Part shown: piece by piece, positions 61,833 to 64,000 of the stretch
How positions within the stretch are numbered: the stretch's first letter is position 1
Layout of the letters: every line of letters begins with the position of its first letter
NCBI RefSeq assembly: GCF_040566555.1
Contig: NZ_JBEWYP010000003.1
Span: 454,176 to 518,175, forward strand
Direction of reading: 5' to 3'
DNA length: 64,000 nt
Origin: Sediminicola sp040566555
Lineage (GTDB): Bacteria > Bacteroidota > Bacteroidia > Flavobacteriales > Flavobacteriaceae
Notes under the pieces: generated by a model
The model's database searches: none
Told to the model about the DNA's origin: nothing
Seen by the model: only the letters and a program-made list of their open reading frames with translations
Program-made: the position numbers and the translations under genes

Positions 61833-62852
61833 ATGAGAAGTAAAAAAGTAAAACTTAAGGATATGGCTGAGATATTGAATCTCTCCACTTCCACTGTTTC
61901 AAAATCTCTTTTAGGACATTCTGATATTGGGGAAAGTACCAAGAATAGGGTTTTGGAACTTGCCAAAAAGATGAATTATCAACCCAATTTGTTTGGCAAA
62001 GGGCTGCGCACGCAAAAAACAATGTCCATTGGGGTAATTATCCCAGATATCACCATTCACTATAGTGCTCTAATCTTGAAAGGTATTATAGAATCTGCCA
62101 AGGGTTCTGGATATAGGGTTATTATCTCTGAATCGGGTCATCATCATGAAGATGAAAAAGATGCCATGAATACCTTGATCAATTCCAATGTGGATGGGAT
62201 ATTACTTTCCATTGCCAGGGAATCTAGCACTATTGACCATATATTGGATGCCTCCAATTTTATCCCAATTGTCCTTTTCGACAAAGTATCCACAAAAATT
62301 CCATTGACAAAAATTATAGATGACGACGAATTTGGAGCTGATACTGCGGTACAGCATTTAATTGATTGCGGAAGGACCAGGATTGTGCTTATCCGGGAAA
62401 AATGCAAAACTTCCAATTCTGAAAACAGGTATAGAGGTTATGCCAGGGCTCTAACCAGAGCGGGGATAGCTATTGACGAAAAATTTGTCCGGGAATGCGA
62501 TTCCATGTCTATCGAAGATGGGTATTCCGTTATGGAAGCCTTACTTGCGGAAAAAGTAGAATTTGATGGTGTCTTTGGTGCTACGGACAATGTGGCTATT
62601 GGTGCCATACAGGCTATGAAAAAAAATGGAATTAACATTCCCAAAGATGTTAGTGTAATTGGTTTTAGTAATTCGAAAAATTCCACTATTATTGAACCCA
62701 ATCTATCGACCATGGAACAACCTGGATATAATATTGGGAAATATGCCGTTAAATATCTATTGGAAGAGATTTCTGAGGACTCTGATATATCCACCAATAG
62801 AACGATAGAATTAAAAACGAAACTTATTATTAGGGATTCCAGTAGCCTATAA
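61833..62852 (+). CDS. LacI-family transcriptional regulator
   Basis: A 339-residue regulator. The N-terminal helix-turn-helix is VKLKDMAEILNLSTSTVSKS with the hinge helix near residue 50 (YQPNLFGKGLRTQ). The rest is a periplasmic-binding-protein-like sensor (MSIGVIIPDITIHYSALILK, DGVFGATDNVAIGAIQAMKK, VIGFSNSKNSTIIEPNLSTM). The inducer is probably the glycoside or a product of the adjacent catabolic genes. It sits divergent from the receptor with the palindromic operator between, so it probably also regulates itself. Confidence 0.93.
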   Translation: MRSKKVKLKDMAEILNLSTSTVSKSLLGHSDIGESTKNRVLELAKKMNYQPNLFGKGLRTQKTMSIGVIIPDITIHYSALILKGIIESAKGSGYRVIISESGHHHEDEKDAMNTLINSNVDGILLSIARESSTIDHILDASNFIPIVLFDKVSTKIPLTKIIDDDEFGADTAVQHLIDCGRTRIVLIREKCKTSNSENRYRGYARALTRAGIAIDEKFVRECDSMSIEDGYSVMEALLAEKVEFDGVFGATDNVAIGAIQAMKKNGINIPKDVSVIGFSNSKNSTIIEPNLSTMEQPGYNIGKYAVKYLLEEISEDSDISTNRTIELKTKLIIRDSSSL

Positions 62853-62867
62853 ATTTTAAAAAAATAT

Positions 62868-63107
62868 ATGCACACCAATAAAGACTTACTATTAAAAGGA
62901 GTTAAGTATTTAGGATTCACAGTAGCCCTAATGTTTGCAGCTCCTTTTGCTATCTATCAAGCTTTTAAAAATCAAGATCATCCCCTATACCTACCTGTTT
63001 TGATTACCGGATTAATTTTGGCCATTGGGGCAATAGCACTGGGGTTTTATGGTATTAAAACCATTATGGACAGCCTTTTCAATAAAAAAAAGGATTCATC
63101 CAATTGA
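62868..63107 (+). CDS. DUF6095 family small membrane protein
   Basis: A 79-residue protein with two membrane helices (about residues 13-32 and 42-64) and a lysine-rich C-terminal tail. The sequence MHTNKDLLLKGVKYLGFTVA resembles the flavobacterial family DUF6095. No function is known. It starts 15 bp after the lacI-type gene and may be read through from it. Confidence 0.75.
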   Translation: MHTNKDLLLKGVKYLGFTVALMFAAPFAIYQAFKNQDHPLYLPVLITGLILAIGAIALGFYGIKTIMDSLFNKKKDSSN

Positions 63108-63263
63108 ATAATAATACGCTTGGCTATTAGACATTCTGGGTGATACTACTAGAAAACTGGGTCAATTGTTTAAATATTTCATTTGAGGAAAGAACACACT
63201 TAACCTATTCATTTTTAAACTGTTACAAGTAATCTATATGGCGATTCTTTGTTAGAAAATAGT

Positions 63264-63271
63264 TATTTTTG
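63264..63271 (+). promoter_or_regulatory. -7 element before the deoxyribonucleotidase gene
   Basis: TATTTTTG, exact TAnnTTTG, 18 bases before the ATG at 63290. The nearest TTTG is only 12 bases upstream, too close for a -33 box. Confidence 0.4.
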
Positions 63272-63289
63272 TATTTTAAATTTAATTCA

Positions 63290-63811
63290 ATGACCTTATT
63301 TGTCGATATGGACGAGGTATTTGCTGATACCTATAATGCCCATATAATACGTTATAATAAAGAATTTAATGAAAACCTTACGGTAATGGACTGTATGGGC
63401 AAAGAGGTATGGCAATGTGTACCTGAAGAAAGGCAACGAAGTGTAAAAGACCATGCAAGGACGGAAGGATTTTTTAGAGATTTAGAACCTATAAAAAACA
63501 GCAAGGAGGTTCTGAAGGAATTATCCTTAAAATATGATGTTTATGTAGCATCAGCGGCAATGCAATTTCCCAATTCGCTACGGGAAAAAAGTGATTGGTT
63601 AGATAAGCATTATCCCTTTATCCACTGGCAAAATAGAATTCTATGTGGTAGTAAGCACATTTTATATGGTGATATTTTGATTGACGATCGCAGTTATAAT
63701 CTTGAATTTTTCCAGGGAAGAAAAATATTGTTCACATCACCCCATAACATACATACTACGGCATATGAGCGGGCTGATAATTGGTTGGAGATAGCCAATA
63801 AGTTATTGTAA
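63290..63811 (+). CDS. 5'(3')-deoxyribonucleotidase-like HAD phosphatase
   Basis: A 173-residue NT5C-type phosphatase. Motif I is TLFVDMDEVFADTYNAHI (D-x-D); VASAAMQFPNSLREKSDWL covers motif II, and DILIDDRSYNLEFFQG is motif IV. The family dephosphorylates deoxyribonucleoside monophosphates. The frame is open 21 bases upstream from a TTG, but the -7 box lies there and ATG 63290 gives the normal N-terminus. Confidence 0.87.
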   Translation: MTLFVDMDEVFADTYNAHIIRYNKEFNENLTVMDCMGKEVWQCVPEERQRSVKDHARTEGFFRDLEPIKNSKEVLKELSLKYDVYVASAAMQFPNSLREKSDWLDKHYPFIHWQNRILCGSKHILYGDILIDDRSYNLEFFQGRKILFTSPHNIHTTAYERADNWLEIANKLL

Positions 63812-63915
63812 TACTGGATACAGATACTGGGACAACGGCTCACAATTTTTGGTGGGCCTTTTTTGATCGGTAAGGTAAGACCACGTGAAGCTATATTTAT
63901 TTCACTTTATGGCAT

Positions 63916-63947
63916 AAAAAAACCCCTCATCGTTAGATGAAGGGTTC
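63916..63947 (-). terminator. rRNA operon terminator
   Basis: On the - strand AACCCTTCATC pairs with GATGAGGGGTT around a short loop (one mismatch) and runs into seven Ts, 10 bases beyond the 5S rRNA 3' end. Confidence 0.88.
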
Positions 63948-63957
63948 TTCAAAAAAA

Positions 63958-64000
63958 GGCGGCGACCTACTCTCCCACTTGGTATAGCAGTACCATCGGC
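63958..64000 (-). rRNA. rrf: 5S ribosomal RNA, 3' end only
   Basis: The last 43 bases, read on the - strand, give the 3' part of 5S rRNA: GCCGATGGTACTGC... then GTGGGAGAGTAGGTCGCCGCC. The gene runs off the right edge, so the rRNA operon lies beyond the window and is transcribed toward it. Confidence 0.93.

Noticed and set aside
1..64000. Mobile elements, prophage, CRISPR arrays, restriction or other defence systems
   Set aside because: No transposase, integrase, Cas, methylase-nuclease pair, repeat-spacer pattern or target duplication was seen on either strand.

Overview
The window is a chromosomal segment of a marine-type member of the Flavobacteriaceae (Bacteroidota). The evidence is the low GC content, Bacteroidota-type promoters (TAnnTTTG at -7 with TTG/TTTG at -33), TonB-dependent receptors with carboxypeptidase-like N-terminal domains, a receptor/DUF4249 lipoprotein pair, flavobacterial unknown families (DUF6503, DUF4835, DUF6913, DUF6095), a monomeric isocitrate dehydrogenase and a long-form GAPDH. 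I saw no insertion sequence, prophage, CRISPR array or tRNA gene.

Layout. 0-11 kb is housekeeping on the + strand: smpB, an oxidoreductase, hydroxybutyryl-CoA dehydrogenase, a DUF1015 protein, a PLP-binding YggS protein, an exonuclease/GIY-YIG fusion, a voltage-gated-type K+ channel, miaA, then gluconokinase and a GntP permease. 10.7-23 kb is almost all on the - strand: a two-component system, coaE, a YbbR protein, a glycosyltransferase, fabI, recN, a DUF4835 protein, coaBC, rpoZ, bamD, dapA and a DUF6913 protein. 23-25 kb carries a 5'-nucleotidase encoded as two genes, started from a palindromic divergent promoter. 25-41 kb mixes ligA, prmC, ribD, dnaA, mltG, dapF, a DegP-type protease and gap. 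42-47 kb holds a coiled-coil membrane protein, trmD, rplS, a 0.8-kb gene-free stretch that looks structured as RNA, and icd. 47-50 kb is a TonB receptor with a DUF4249 lipoprotein.

The most interesting region is 50.2-62.9 kb. It is a - strand gene set with a divergent LacI regulator: lone TonB-dependent receptor, GT4-type glycosyltransferase, GH63-like hydrolase, GH13_18 phosphorylase, sodium:solute symporter, glycerate kinase and a second GntP permease. A 30-bp perfect palindrome lies between the regulator and the receptor. Phosphorylase plus glycerate kinase plus a GH63 glucosyl/mannosylglycerate-hydrolase-like enzyme points to use of a glycosylated glycerate, an osmolyte such as glucosylglycerate or mannosylglucosylglycerate. 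The proposed flow is receptor, symporter, phosphorolysis or hydrolysis to glucose-1-phosphate or glucose plus D-glycerate, then glycerate kinase into lower glycolysis. The assignment is inferred from families and context, not proven. The window ends with a DUF6095 protein, a deoxyribonucleotidase-like protein, and the 3' end and terminator of an rRNA operon (5S rRNA) on the - strand.
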